Assembly: GCF_900116425.1 (NCBI RefSeq)
Contig: NZ_FPAS01000001.1
Coordinates: 124,001 to 188,000 of the forward strand
Source of the DNA: Lishizhenia tianjinensis
GTDB taxonomy: Bacteria > Bacteroidota > Bacteroidia > Flavobacteriales_D > Crocinitomicaceae
DNA: 64,000 nucleotides
Direction of reading: 5' to 3'
Shown here: in pieces, positions 40,703-50,176 of the stretch
How positions within the stretch are numbered: position 1 is the first letter of the stretch
Layout of the letters: each line of letters starts with the position of its first letter
Translations under genes and position numbers: made by a program
Notes under the pieces: generated by a model
Told to the model about the DNA's origin: nothing
What the model saw: only the letters and a program-made list of their open reading frames with translations
Databases searched by the model: none

Positions 40703-43700
40703 ATGAAGAAAAATCTACTCATATTTCTTTCCATTTTTTGTGCATCAACCCTATGGGCACAAAACAATGTTGAAGGAGTTATTAAAGACCTGGAAACCCA
40801 GGAACCTTTGCCTTTTGTAACAGTGGGGATTAAAAATACAGAGACCAAAGTTAGAACGGATATTACCGGGAAATATACCCTGAATGTTCAGAAGCAGGAT
40901 ACACTGACTTTTGCATTAATGGGTTATTTTCAACAGGAACTTGTTGTGGCCAATGCACAAAGTTTTGACGTGTTTTTGGTGGCAGAAGTCAAAGAATTTG
41001 ATGATGTGGTGATAACTGCATTGGGACTAAAACGCAACAAACGCGATTTAGGATATGCCGTTCAAAGTGTTGATGGAGAAGACTTGGGAGAGGTAAGAAC
41101 ACCGAATTTATCCGACAATTTAGGAGGAAGAATTGCAGGAGTACAAACTACTGCAGGATCATCTGGTGTGGGTTCTTCTACGCGTGTAATCATACGAGGA
41201 GAAACAAGTTTGTCGGGCAATAACCAACCGCTATACGTGGTGGATGGAGTTCCCATTTCTAACCAAATGATAGCCAACAATACAGAGAATTTAGAATCAG
41301 GTTTTCAAGAAGTAGACTACGGAAATGGGGGTGGTGAAATTGCTGCCGATGATATTGCTTCCATAACTGTGTTAAAAGGTCCGGGTGCGGCTGCACTTTA
41401 TGGAACCCGAGCAGCCAACGGTGTGATTATCATAGCCACCAAGCAAGCTCAAGCTACCAAAGGTGTTGGGGTTACCGTAAATTCTTCCGTGACTTTTGAT
41501 CAAATCGCCTTTTTACCCCAGTTTCAAAATGTGTACGGACAAGGTTCAGGTGGACAATTTGCCTATGAAGATGGTTTAGGTGGCGGTATAAATGATGGTG
41601 GTTTAACCAGTTTTGGAGCGCAAATGAATGGTCAACTCGTTACCCAATACGATGGTGTTTCTTACGATAAAAATGGTAACCCTGTAAGAGGAGGAGACGT
41701 GATAGCAAGAGACGGAAATCCTATCACAGCTACCCCTTTTGTAGCCAACCCGAATAATGTGGAAAGCTTCTTTAGAACTGGAGTTACAAGCACACAAAAC
41801 ATTGCCTTGAACAGTAGAAATGATAACGGTGGTTACCGATTTTCTTACTCGCGTTTGGACAATACAGGTACCATTCCTAATTCAGATTACCGAAGAAATA
41901 ATTTGGCCTTTACGGCAGATTATCAATTGAGCAACAAGTTGAAATTAAGAACTTATGCCAATTTCATCAATTCGAATAGTACACACCGACCAGGTTTAGG
42001 CTATGGTTCTGAAAACTTGATGTACTCTTTCTTATGGATGGGACGTCAGGTTAACTTGAGCAATGCCGAAGATTACTGGCAAGCTGGTCAAGAAGGGTTT
42101 CAGCAATACAACTACAACACCCAATGGTTAGATAATCCTTATTTCAACGTGTATGAAAACACGAATGGATTCAATAAAAACAGGTTGTTAGGAAATGCGG
42201 TTTTGTCCTATGATATTACCGATAAAATCAGCTTTAGATTAAGATCGGGTGCAGATGTTTACAACGATGTGAGAACTTCAAAAAGAGCTTTTAGTACGCA
42301 GCGTTTCAAGAATGGAGCCTACAGAGAGGATGTGGTTAATTACAGCGAAATCAATACAGATGCCTTGTTGAATTATACAGGACAATTTACAGAGCACGAT
42401 GCTTGGAATGTAGGAGTAGGAGCAAATAATTTTACCCAGAATATTGCTTACCAGAGTATAACAGCAGGCGAATTATCTGTTCCAGGGATATACAACTTTG
42501 AGAACTCTAAGATTCCTTTACAAGCTTCGCAGTATAGCGGACAAAAGCAAATCAACAGTGTGTATGCCTTGGCCAATTACAACTTCAAGCGCAAGATGTA
42601 CTTAGATGCTACACTGCGTAATGATTATTCATCAACACTGCCGAAGGAGAACAATTCATTCTTTTATTATTCAGCTTCAGCTGCATTTGTCTTAAGCGAT
42701 TGGTTCAATTTACCAGAATGGTTGAGTTATTCTAAACTAAGAATGTCTTCTTCAAGCGTTGGGAATGACACAGATCCATTTCAATTGAGAAACACTTATA
42801 CCTTCAATCAAAACTACGGCAGTTATCCGCTCTTGAGTAACTCATCTACTTTATTAAATGCAGATTTAAGACCAGAGCGTATCAATGCATTGGAGGCAGG
42901 TGTAGAACTTTATTTCTTAAAAGATAGAATAGGTTTAGATGTAACGGCTTATCAGAATACAGCCAAAGACCAAATTATCAGTTTGCCTGCATCGGCGGCC
43001 AGTGGATATACCAACAGAGTGATTAATGGAGGTGTTATTCAAAGCAAAGGAATTGAAATTGCCTTAACCGCAGATGTGATAAAAAAGAAAGATTTCTCTT
43101 GGAAGACCTATGCCAACTTCACGAAAGGAGCGAGTTATGTGGAGGAATTGCCAGAAGGAGTAGATCAATACACAACAGGATATACACGCGTGTACACAAG
43201 TACGGATAACTCTGTGTATTACATCGCTCAAGAAGGTGGTAGAATAGGAGATATGTATGGTACAGGGTTCAAAAAGTCTCCCGACGGAAGAATTATTTAT
43301 GATGCCAATGGTTTACCAGTGAGAGATTCTGAATTGCGTTATTTAGGAAATTACAATCCTGATTTTATGTTAGGATTTGGAAATGAATTCAAGTACAAAG
43401 GCTTTACTTTAAATTTCTTGGTAGACTGGCGTTATGGAGGTGTATTTGTTTCGAGAACCAAAGCGATAGGATCAACTTCTGGAGTTTTGGAAGAAACCTT
43501 AATAGGAAGAGAAGAAGGAATCGTTGGTGATGGTTTAGTGAACGTGGGTACGGAGACAAATCCGATTTACGAAGAAAACACAACGGCAATTTCTGCAGCA
43601 GAGTATTACAATCAATTCTATAACAGAGCCAACGAAGAAAGCGCTTTATTAGACGCGAGTTATGTGAAGTTAAGACAAGTAAGTTTAAACTATACTTTCC

Positions 43701-43900
43701 CTGATGCTTGGGTGAAAAAGATGAATTTGAACAGCTTTAAAGTAGGATTTGTAGCCAGAAACTTATTTACAATTACAGAAAATCCACACGTGGATCCAGA
43801 GTTAAGTGCCATGCAAGGAACACAACAAGTTTACGGTGTAGAAGATCTATCTTACCCTTCAACGCGCAGTTACGGATTCAATATTCAACTTACATTCTAA
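40703..43900 (+). CDS. SusC/RagA-type TonB-dependent outer-membrane transporter, 1065 aa
   Basis: Signal peptide MKKNLLIFLSIFCASTLWAQ; CarboxypepD_reg-like domain (about 21-100, GVIKDLETQEPLPFVTVGIK); TonB-box-like DDVVITALGLKRNKRDLGYA; plug with VIIRGETSLSGNNQPLYVVDG (about 165-190) and ALYGTRAANGVIIIATK; then a 22-strand barrel with the typical C-terminus YPSTRSYGFNIQLTF. ATG 40703 is the natural start, since the GTG 30 bases upstream falls in a hairpin. It imports an oligomer or large nutrient with SusD as lid. There is no glycoside hydrolase gene close by, so a glycan substrate is not indicated. Confidence 0.95.
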   Translation: MKKNLLIFLSIFCASTLWAQNNVEGVIKDLETQEPLPFVTVGIKNTETKVRTDITGKYTLNVQKQDTLTFALMGYFQQELVVANAQSFDVFLVAEVKEFDDVVITALGLKRNKRDLGYAVQSVDGEDLGEVRTPNLSDNLGGRIAGVQTTAGSSGVGSSTRVIIRGETSLSGNNQPLYVVDGVPISNQMIANNTENLESGFQEVDYGNGGGEIAADDIASITVLKGPGAAALYGTRAANGVIIIATKQAQATKGVGVTVNSSVTFDQIAFLPQFQNVYGQGSGGQFAYEDGLGGGINDGGLTSFGAQMNGQLVTQYDGVSYDKNGNPVRGGDVIARDGNPITATPFVANPNNVESFFRTGVTSTQNIALNSRNDNGGYRFSYSRLDNTGTIPNSDYRRNNLAFTADYQLSNKLKLRTYANFINSNSTHRPGLGYGSENLMYSFLWMGRQVNLSNAEDYWQAGQEGFQQYNYNTQWLDNPYFNVYENTNGFNKNRLLGNAVLSYDITDKISFRLRSGADVYNDVRTSKRAFSTQRFKNGAYREDVVNYSEINTDALLNYTGQFTEHDAWNVGVGANNFTQNIAYQSITAGELSVPGIYNFENSKIPLQASQYSGQKQINSVYALANYNFKRKMYLDATLRNDYSSTLPKENNSFFYYSASAAFVLSDWFNLPEWLSYSKLRMSSSSVGNDTDPFQLRNTYTFNQNYGSYPLLSNSSTLLNADLRPERINALEAGVELYFLKDRIGLDVTAYQNTAKDQIISLPASAASGYTNRVINGGVIQSKGIEIALTADVIKKKDFSWKTYANFTKGASYVEELPEGVDQYTTGYTRVYTSTDNSVYYIAQEGGRIGDMYGTGFKKSPDGRIIYDANGLPVRDSELRYLGNYNPDFMLGFGNEFKYKGFTLNFLVDWRYGGVFVSRTKAIGSTSGVLEETLIGREEGIVGDGLVNVGTETNPIYEENTTAISAAEYYNQFYNRANEESALLDASYVKLRQVSLNYTFPDAWVKKMNLNSFKVGFVARNLFTITENPHVDPELSAMQGTQQVYGVEDLSYPSTRSYGFNIQLTF

Positions 43901-43911
43901 AAGAAATTATC

Positions 43912-45330
43912 ATGAAATATTCATTATTAATAGCGAGTGTATTCTTGGCTTTTTCTTGTAAAAAGTTCGATGAATACAATGTCAACCCGAATGCACCGGA
44001 AGATGTGCATCCTCAATTTTTATTGTCAAACGTAATAGCAGAAAGTGCAGATAACCAAGCCTACTGGGGATGGCACGCAGGTGCTCTTTTGGCGCAACAT
44101 TCTGCCAACCTAGAATTCTTACCCGTAGATAGATATGATATGGGAAATAACGAAGGTTTGTGGAATGAAACTTACCGTTTACTCAACGATTTAAAATCCG
44201 TAAGAGAAGCCGATGAAAGCAATGATGCCTACAAAGCAATCGCCGATATTTTGCAGGCGCATCAAGCATCTTTGTTAACGGATTTATGGACCAATGTTCC
44301 TTACTTCGAGGCTTTACAAGGACAACGCGAGGGTAATTTTACGCCAGCTTTTGATACCCAAGAAGATATTTATTTGAAGGATGGCGGAATTTTAGACCTT
44401 CTTCGCAATGCGGTAAGTGTTTTGGAAAACACCAATCAAACCGTGGATGGAGATATCTTGTACAATGGAGATTTAACAAAGTGGATCAAGTTTGCCAATG
44501 CTTTGCGTGTACGTTATTTGGTAAGAATTTCAAAGCATTATGATGGGAGTACAGAATTGCAAGAGATAGTTACAGAAGGAAATTTCTTTCAAGGAAATAT
44601 GGACAATGCTGTGTTGCCCTACTTAACATCTTCACCCAACCAATGGGTCATCTTTACAGAGCGTGAAGGAAGGTATGTAGATGTGCGTATGAGTAAAAAT
44701 GCAGAAACGATTCTTGGTACTTTGTCTGATGATAGGGTGGGTCGTTTTTATAAGGCAACCAACTTGAGTCAACAAAATGGAACGCCAGAATTTAAAGGAA
44801 TACCCAATGGTTTAAGCAGAGAGTCTCAAAACAACTATGATTTAAACGACATCTCCTTAATGGGAAGTTTTTTGCGCGATATTCCTGATGGGATGAAGGC
44901 CGTTTATATGAATTACGCAGAGTTGCAATTCTGTTTGGCAGAAGCAGCAGAGAAGGGATGGATTTCGGGTAGTGCGCAGAGTTACTATGAGGAAGGTATA
45001 CAAGCTTCTTACGATTATTTCGAAGTGGCCATGCCCAACAATTACTTACTTTCACCTGAGGTGGTGCTAAATGGCGCGGATAATCTGGAGCGCATTATGA
45101 CACAGAAATGGATCAATTCTTTTATGAATGGTTATGAAGCTTGGTTTGATATACGCAGAACGGGTTACCCTAACTTAACACTTCCGGCAGACAATATTAA
45201 TGGAGATGTTTACCCTGTACGCTATGCATATCCGTCTACAGAACAAGCGGTAAATGGAAGCAATTATACCGAGGCGGTAAGTCAAATAGGAGGAGATAAC
45301 TACAACAGCAAAGGTTGGTGGGAGCAATAA
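43912..45330 (+). CDS. SusD/RagB-family lipoprotein (SusD-like_2), 472 aa
   Basis: Lipobox AFSC (C16) followed by KKFDEYNVNPNAPEDVHPQF, the standard start of SusD-like_2 proteins, then TPR-like helices (WNETYRLLNDLKSVREADES, KAIADILQAHQASLLTDLW) and WINSFMNGYEAWFDIRRTGYP near the end. It is the cell-surface lid of the SusC transporter encoded 11 bases upstream. It overlaps the following symporter gene by 16 bases. Confidence 0.92.
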   Translation: MKYSLLIASVFLAFSCKKFDEYNVNPNAPEDVHPQFLLSNVIAESADNQAYWGWHAGALLAQHSANLEFLPVDRYDMGNNEGLWNETYRLLNDLKSVREADESNDAYKAIADILQAHQASLLTDLWTNVPYFEALQGQREGNFTPAFDTQEDIYLKDGGILDLLRNAVSVLENTNQTVDGDILYNGDLTKWIKFANALRVRYLVRISKHYDGSTELQEIVTEGNFFQGNMDNAVLPYLTSSPNQWVIFTEREGRYVDVRMSKNAETILGTLSDDRVGRFYKATNLSQQNGTPEFKGIPNGLSRESQNNYDLNDISLMGSFLRDIPDGMKAVYMNYAELQFCLAEAAEKGWISGSAQSYYEEGIQASYDYFEVAMPNNYLLSPEVVLNGADNLERIMTQKWINSFMNGYEAWFDIRRTGYPNLTLPADNINGDVYPVRYAYPSTEQAVNGSNYTEAVSQIGGDNYNSKGWWEQ

Positions 45331-46679
45331 TAAACAACATAGAGGTGTGGCAATGGGGACTGGTAATAGCCTCCAGTGTCGCACTTTTTTTACTTTCACC
45401 TTGGTCGAAAACCAGTGGACAATTCTTCGCAGCGAAGACAAAAGAGAAGCAACCCAATTGGTTGATGCTTACAGGAAGTTTGGTTATTTCCTGGGTCTTT
45501 GCAAAATCCATCGCCAATGCCAGTGATTTAGGAAACAAATTTGGAGCAGTTGGAGGATTGGCCTATGCAGCTTATTATTTATCCTTTATCGTAGCAGGTG
45601 TAATTATTTATTACATGCGGGTGAAAGGAAAGCTAAAGAGCATACACCTTTTTTTAAATGAACGTTTTGGCAAAAGGGCCCTACAGCTTTTTTCACTTAT
45701 CATAGCCTTCCGTTTGTTCAATGAAATTTGGTCCAACACCATGGTAATAGGAAGCTATTTTGGAGAGCAGGGTTCAACTGCCTATTACGCTTCCATCCTT
45801 GTGTTTACGGCTTTAACTTTAGCGTATACAATTAAAGGAGGCTTGCGTAGTTCTATTTTTTCCGACCTCATACAAATGGGCTTGTTTGCAGTATTACTCA
45901 CGGTAATTTTAAGCTTTTTAATGAAAGAAGAAAGTTTCCAGTTCTCAGAAATTGCAAGAAGTGGTTCCTTTACCTATGATGGAGGAATCAATTTATTGTT
46001 TGCAGCCTTGATTCAATCGTTCAGTTATCCTTTTCACGATCCTGTAATGACGGATAGGGCCTTTATTACCAAGCCCAAAGTAATGTTGTGGAGTTTTATT
46101 GCAGCAGGGGTTATCGGTGGTATTTGTATTTTCTTGTTCAGCTTTTTGGGGATTTTTGGAAAAATGCAAGGAATGGAGCCGGGGAATTTATCCGATTACG
46201 GTAAAGTTTTCGGTCCTGTATTATTGCTACTCATTAATTTCATCATGATCGTTTCAGCAGCTTCTACCTTAGATTCTTCTTTTGCATCATTTAGTAAGTT
46301 GGTGGCCATAGATTTAGGTGTTGGGAAGTCAGTTAGAATAGGAAGGTTAACCATGATAGTTGTAGCAGTTTTAGGTAGTGTTCCTATATTTTTCAATCCT
46401 TCAGTACTATCGGCAACCACAGTAAGCGGAACCATGGTTATAGGTCTAACCCCTGTTTTTTTATTTTGGAAGATGAAGGCTCCTCCCTCGAGTTTTTACC
46501 TAAGCGTATTGGGAGGAATGTGCATAGGAATCATACATGCTTTTGGTAGTTTTCCAGAGCTTTTGATATTTACAGATGGTCCGTATGCCGCCTTACTTTG
46601 GGCCAATATTTTTGGAGTACTCCTTTGTGTGTTTTTATATTTATTACCTTATGGCTTAAAACTTAAAAGTGAAATCTAA
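45315..46679 (+). CDS. Sodium/solute symporter (SSS) family protein, 454 aa
   Basis: About twelve to thirteen hydrophobic segments. The SSS signature is seen in LAYTIKGGLRSSIFSDLIQM, and the Na+-binding-site helix in AASTLDSSFASFSKLVAIDL. It has no ATG near the start; TTG 45315 or GTG 45318 begins the frame, and both overlap the susD tail. The product would take up, with sodium, whatever SusCD brings into the periplasm. The substrate is unknown (sugars, nucleosides, carboxylates and amino acids are all possible in this family). Confidence 0.8.
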   Translation: MVGAIINNIEVWQWGLVIASSVALFLLSPWSKTSGQFFAAKTKEKQPNWLMLTGSLVISWVFAKSIANASDLGNKFGAVGGLAYAAYYLSFIVAGVIIYYMRVKGKLKSIHLFLNERFGKRALQLFSLIIAFRLFNEIWSNTMVIGSYFGEQGSTAYYASILVFTALTLAYTIKGGLRSSIFSDLIQMGLFAVLLTVILSFLMKEESFQFSEIARSGSFTYDGGINLLFAALIQSFSYPFHDPVMTDRAFITKPKVMLWSFIAAGVIGGICIFLFSFLGIFGKMQGMEPGNLSDYGKVFGPVLLLLINFIMIVSAASTLDSSFASFSKLVAIDLGVGKSVRIGRLTMIVVAVLGSVPIFFNPSVLSATTVSGTMVIGLTPVFLFWKMKAPPSSFYLSVLGGMCIGIIHAFGSFPELLIFTDGPYAALLWANIFGVLLCVFLYLLPYGLKLKSEI

Positions 46680-47409
46680 TTGGTTGATAAATTACGAACA
46701 CTTGTTGCAAACTGTATGTAAATATGGAGGGGCAGAGCAGGCGAGTATGCACAATTTAGAAGTGTATAGCTCCTCTAGCTCTACGTGGCCAAATTTAGGG
46801 ATGCACGTTCAGAACTTTGATGAGCTATCTTCAAGAGAACTTGAAAAATTAGCGCAGCCAATTACACTTTTATTGCCGCAATCCAAAACCGAAAAAGAGC
46901 TGATCAATACCTTGAAAAAGATTTATAACAGGCACGGAGTTTGGTACGAAATGGAAGCGGAAAGGACAGTCTTTTCCTTACCTCATAACATAGATTTTTC
47001 AAAAATTAGCAGAGTAACGAATCCACATGATTTTAAGCGTTGGATGGAGTTAGTAGAGAACACACTCTTGGCAGAACGCAACTTAAATCATCAGGTATTT
47101 TGGAACTTGATGGAGGATGAAGAAATTATTTTGGTTTTAGGTCATCATGAAAATAAAGCCGTAAGCGCTGCCATGTTTCATCCTTACCAAAATACGCTCG
47201 GACTCTATTTTGTGGTTACCTTACCTGAGTATAGAAACCATGGGTTGGGTTCTTTACTTACCCAATATGCCTTTCACTTGGGTGAGGCTATGGATATCGA
47301 ATACTTGGTTTTACAAGCCACTCCGCAAGGGAAAAAGGTGTATGACCGTTTTGGGTTTTCTGTGTTGGATGAGGTAGATGTTTTTTACACTTTAAATACT
47401 ATTGTATGA
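46669..47409 (+). CDS. GNAT-family N-acetyltransferase, 246 aa
   Basis: The last about 120 residues are a GNAT domain: VVTLPEYRNHGLGSLLTQYA with the acetyl-CoA loop R-N-H-G-L-G and VLQATPQGKKVYDRFGF, the usual end. The N-terminal about 110 residues are a second, less conserved GNAT-like half. The start is GTG 46669, overlapping the symporter by 11 bases; the end overlaps the next gene by ATGA. Position says it modifies the imported compound or a product of it, but this is inference. Confidence 0.75.
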   Translation: MKSNWLINYEHLLQTVCKYGGAEQASMHNLEVYSSSSSTWPNLGMHVQNFDELSSRELEKLAQPITLLLPQSKTEKELINTLKKIYNRHGVWYEMEAERTVFSLPHNIDFSKISRVTNPHDFKRWMELVENTLLAERNLNHQVFWNLMEDEEIILVLGHHENKAVSAAMFHPYQNTLGLYFVVTLPEYRNHGLGSLLTQYAFHLGEAMDIEYLVLQATPQGKKVYDRFGFSVLDEVDVFYTLNTIV

Positions 47410-48107
47410 AAAAATTAGTACTTGGATTAAGTTTATTTAGCGCCCTTTTTTCTTATGGGCAAAGTGAAAATTTTGTAGGAAGTTCGTTTGGATTTCAAGT
47501 GGAATATGCAGACTTTCAACGTGGGCAGTTTAATACCTACTTAGACAGTAAATCGCTACCACTTGGAAATACACCAGATGTAATGTATGGTTTTGATATT
47601 TCAATTAAAGGAAGACAGCACATTGTTTCATTTGACTTCTCAACCAATACCAATACAAGTGAACAAAGTAATTACAGGGTAACCAATTCACTTTCAAGTG
47701 TTGCCTTTTCTTATGGTTATAGTTTAATTAAAAAAGATGGTTGGGATATTTACCCTTATATAGGATATAGACTTTTAACCTATGCATACAAATATGAAGG
47801 TTATGATCAATTGGCAACTGATTTTGAGAGTTATTTGACGCAAAACACTGCCTATGTAAGTCTAGAAAATAGAATGCATGGAGCTAATGTAGGGATAGGA
47901 TTTAACATCAATGGATCTGTTGCCTACAGTATAAAAGTGGGTACGCAATTGCCTTATATTTCTAGAAGATGGATAGATGTTTCTACTGATGATAAATTAA
48001 ACGGCGGACCTGATGTGAAATCGCTCTTTTACATCAAAACATCTATTTCCTTCGGAGATTATGAAAATAGGTCGAGAAGTTTTAATCCAGATGAAAGTAA
48101 AAACTAA
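47406..48107 (+). CDS. Outer-membrane beta-barrel protein, 233 aa
   Basis: Signal peptide MKKLVLGLSLFSALFSYGQ, then alternating aromatic and polar residues in strands of about ten (QHIVSFDFSTNT, SVAFSYGYSLIKK, YPYIGYRLLTYAY, SIKVGTQLPYISRRW). This is the usual eight-or-more-stranded barrel of the Bacteroidota PorT-like class. It overlaps the GNAT by ATGA and the next gene by TAATG. Perhaps an accessory pore or assembly factor for this uptake module. Confidence 0.65.
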   Translation: MKKLVLGLSLFSALFSYGQSENFVGSSFGFQVEYADFQRGQFNTYLDSKSLPLGNTPDVMYGFDISIKGRQHIVSFDFSTNTNTSEQSNYRVTNSLSSVAFSYGYSLIKKDGWDIYPYIGYRLLTYAYKYEGYDQLATDFESYLTQNTAYVSLENRMHGANVGIGFNINGSVAYSIKVGTQLPYISRRWIDVSTDDKLNGGPDVKSLFYIKTSISFGDYENRSRSFNPDESKN

Positions 48108-48907
48108 TGCTTGAAGATAAAATTCTTGTGTTTGGCGGTCCCTACAGCAACCTGCAAGCTACTCAAAAAATGTATGAAATAACTGTTGAATTGGGATTTG
48201 AACCGAGTCAAATAATATGTACTGGAGATGTAGTAGGATACTGCGCACAACCCCAAGAGACCATAGACTTGGTAAAAAGCTGGGGTATACATTGGCTAGC
48301 AGGAAATGTTGAGCAACAATTGGCTACTGGAGCTGAGGATTGTGGCTGTAATTTTGACGAAGGATCGCGCTGTTCCAATTTTTCTCAAACCTGGTTTCCT
48401 TATGCACAAATTCATGTGAGTGAGAACGCAAAGGAAGAAATGAAAACTTTACCCGAAAATTTGGTATTGGAAATAAGTGGGTATAAGGTAGGTGTGGTTC
48501 ACGGCGGTTTGGATGATATTTCTCAATTCATTTTTAAGTCAACCTCGCCTGAAGTAAAAGAAGAAATTCTGGACCGCTTAGGTGTAGACATCGTTGTGGC
48601 GGGTCATAGTGGAATACCCTTTCACCAGAGATTAGAAAAAGGACTCTGGGTAAACGCGGGTGTTATTGGTATGCCTGCAAATGATGGGCAGCAAGAGGTA
48701 TGGTTTGCCATTGTTGATCTTAAAACTAAAACGGTAGAGCACCGTTCTTTTTCCTACGATTGGAAAACTGCAAAAGCGCTAATGGAACAAGCGAATTTAC
48801 CCGCTGCTTATTCAAAGACCTTGGAAACAGGACTTTGGGACAACATGGAAATCCTTCCAGAACAAGAAAAATTAGAACGGGGTAAACCTATGATATTTGA
48901 AGCGTAA
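48107..48907 (+). CDS. Metallophosphoesterase-fold protein with changed metal site and a Cys motif, 266 aa
   Basis: The fold order of calcineurin-like phosphoesterases is clear, but ligand positions differ. The usual D-x-H is G11-P-Y13 (ILVFGGPYSN), G40-D41 is kept, the usual G-N-H is G66-N67-V68-E69, H132 is kept in VVHGG, and the usual G-H-T-H is G166-H167-S168-G169. A C79-G-C81 and C89 motif (AEDCGCNFDEGSRC) lies inside the domain. From memory, proteins with FGGPYSN and DCGC occur in other bacteria, so this looks like a distinct subfamily and not a pseudogene. Function unknown; a different metal or substrate is likely. Confidence 0.7.
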   Translation: MLEDKILVFGGPYSNLQATQKMYEITVELGFEPSQIICTGDVVGYCAQPQETIDLVKSWGIHWLAGNVEQQLATGAEDCGCNFDEGSRCSNFSQTWFPYAQIHVSENAKEEMKTLPENLVLEISGYKVGVVHGGLDDISQFIFKSTSPEVKEEILDRLGVDIVVAGHSGIPFHQRLEKGLWVNAGVIGMPANDGQQEVWFAIVDLKTKTVEHRSFSYDWKTAKALMEQANLPAAYSKTLETGLWDNMEILPEQEKLERGKPMIFEA

Positions 48908-48927
48908 CATGAGTTGCGCTTTTTTTT
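48901..48927 (+). terminator. Terminator after the SusCD module
   Basis: AGCGTAA (48901-48907) pairs with TTGCGCT (48914-48920) with one G-U pair, followed by seven T. The stem includes the stop codon of the phosphoesterase-like gene. Confidence 0.65.
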
Positions 48928-48963
48928 GATTATTATCCTCATCTTTGGAGCTTTCATTAAAGT

Positions 48964-50172
48964 ATGACAAGAGATAAAGTGGAATTAGGTTTAAAAGCCA
49001 ATTGGAAACAATTTACAATATTGGTAATCGTCAATGCCTTTGTGGGTGGAATGGTAGGTTTGGAACGTTCGATTTTCCCTGAATTTGCGCACGAAGTATT
49101 TGGAAAAGAATCTTACACGGCCATCTTATCTTTTATCACGGCTTTTGGAATTACTAAAGCAATTACCAATTACTTTACAGGGAAGTTGGCCAATAAATTT
49201 GGTCGTAAAAATCTACTTATTGCAGGTTGGATAATTGCCCTTCCTGTTCCTTTATTATTGATGTATGCCCCAAGTTGGGGGTGGGTAATTTTCTCTAACG
49301 TTTTGCTGGGTATTAATCAGGGACTAACTTGGAGCAGTACCGTTGTTATGAAAATAGATTTGGTAGGGGAGAAAGATCGTGGTTTTGCCATGGGACTCAA
49401 TGAATTTGCAGGATATTTCGCTGTGGGAATGGTGGCCTTACTATCGGGTTATATCGCCAGTGAGTATGGGGTGACACCCTATCCTTTTTACCTAGGTTTG
49501 GCCATAGCCGTAGTTGGTTTATTGATGAGTATCATTTGGGTAAAAGATACACGTAAGTTTGTGCACCAAGAAAGTAAAACCACCCAAACTGAGAAATTCG
49601 ACAATGTATTTATAGAAACAAGTTTTAAGAACAAAACACTGAGCTCCGTTTCTCAAGCCGGTCTCATCAACAATTTAAATGATGGAATGATATGGGGATT
49701 ACTTCCTATACTGCTTTTATCCTTGAATTTTGATACAGACAGTATAGCGGTTATTGCTTCTGTTTATCCGGCTGTTTGGGGAATAGGTCAGTTGTTTACA
49801 GGGAAAATGTCCGATCATTTTTCAAAAAAGAAAATGTTGTTCTACGGCATGTTGTTGCAAGGTGTGGTTATACTTCTTTTACCCTTCAGTAGTAACTTTT
49901 ATGTGTTAATTGGCATTTCAGCATTACTTGGATTGGGTACAGCCTTGGTATATCCAACTTTCCTTTCCACCATAGCAAGTGCTACACAACCTCACCAACG
50001 TGCAGAGAGCATAGGGATATTTAGGTTGTGGAGAGACTTGGGTTATGCTTTTGGAGCTATCATTTCAGGTATAGTTGCAGATGCCTTTGGTATAGATGCT
50101 TCGGTTTATTTAATCGGTTGTTTAACTGTTATTTCCGCTTTTATTATTAAGTTGCGTATGCCTAAAATTTAA
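48964..50172 (+). CDS. Major facilitator superfamily transporter, 402 aa
   Basis: Twelve hydrophobic segments in two halves, with MFS loop motifs KLANKFGRKNLLIAGW between helices 2 and 3, and KMSDHFSKKKMLFYGM in the second half. The start MTRDKVELGLKANWKQFTIL is followed by GLERSIFPEFA. Only 4 bases separate it from the next gene, so the archaemetzincin is in the same operon. The substrate is not deducible. Confidence 0.85.
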   Translation: MTRDKVELGLKANWKQFTILVIVNAFVGGMVGLERSIFPEFAHEVFGKESYTAILSFITAFGITKAITNYFTGKLANKFGRKNLLIAGWIIALPVPLLLMYAPSWGWVIFSNVLLGINQGLTWSSTVVMKIDLVGEKDRGFAMGLNEFAGYFAVGMVALLSGYIASEYGVTPYPFYLGLAIAVVGLLMSIIWVKDTRKFVHQESKTTQTEKFDNVFIETSFKNKTLSSVSQAGLINNLNDGMIWGLLPILLLSLNFDTDSIAVIASVYPAVWGIGQLFTGKMSDHFSKKKMLFYGMLLQGVVILLLPFSSNFYVLIGISALLGLGTALVYPTFLSTIASATQPHQRAESIGIFRLWRDLGYAFGAIISGIVADAFGIDASVYLIGCLTVISAFIIKLRMPKI

Positions 50173-50176
50173 GCAT

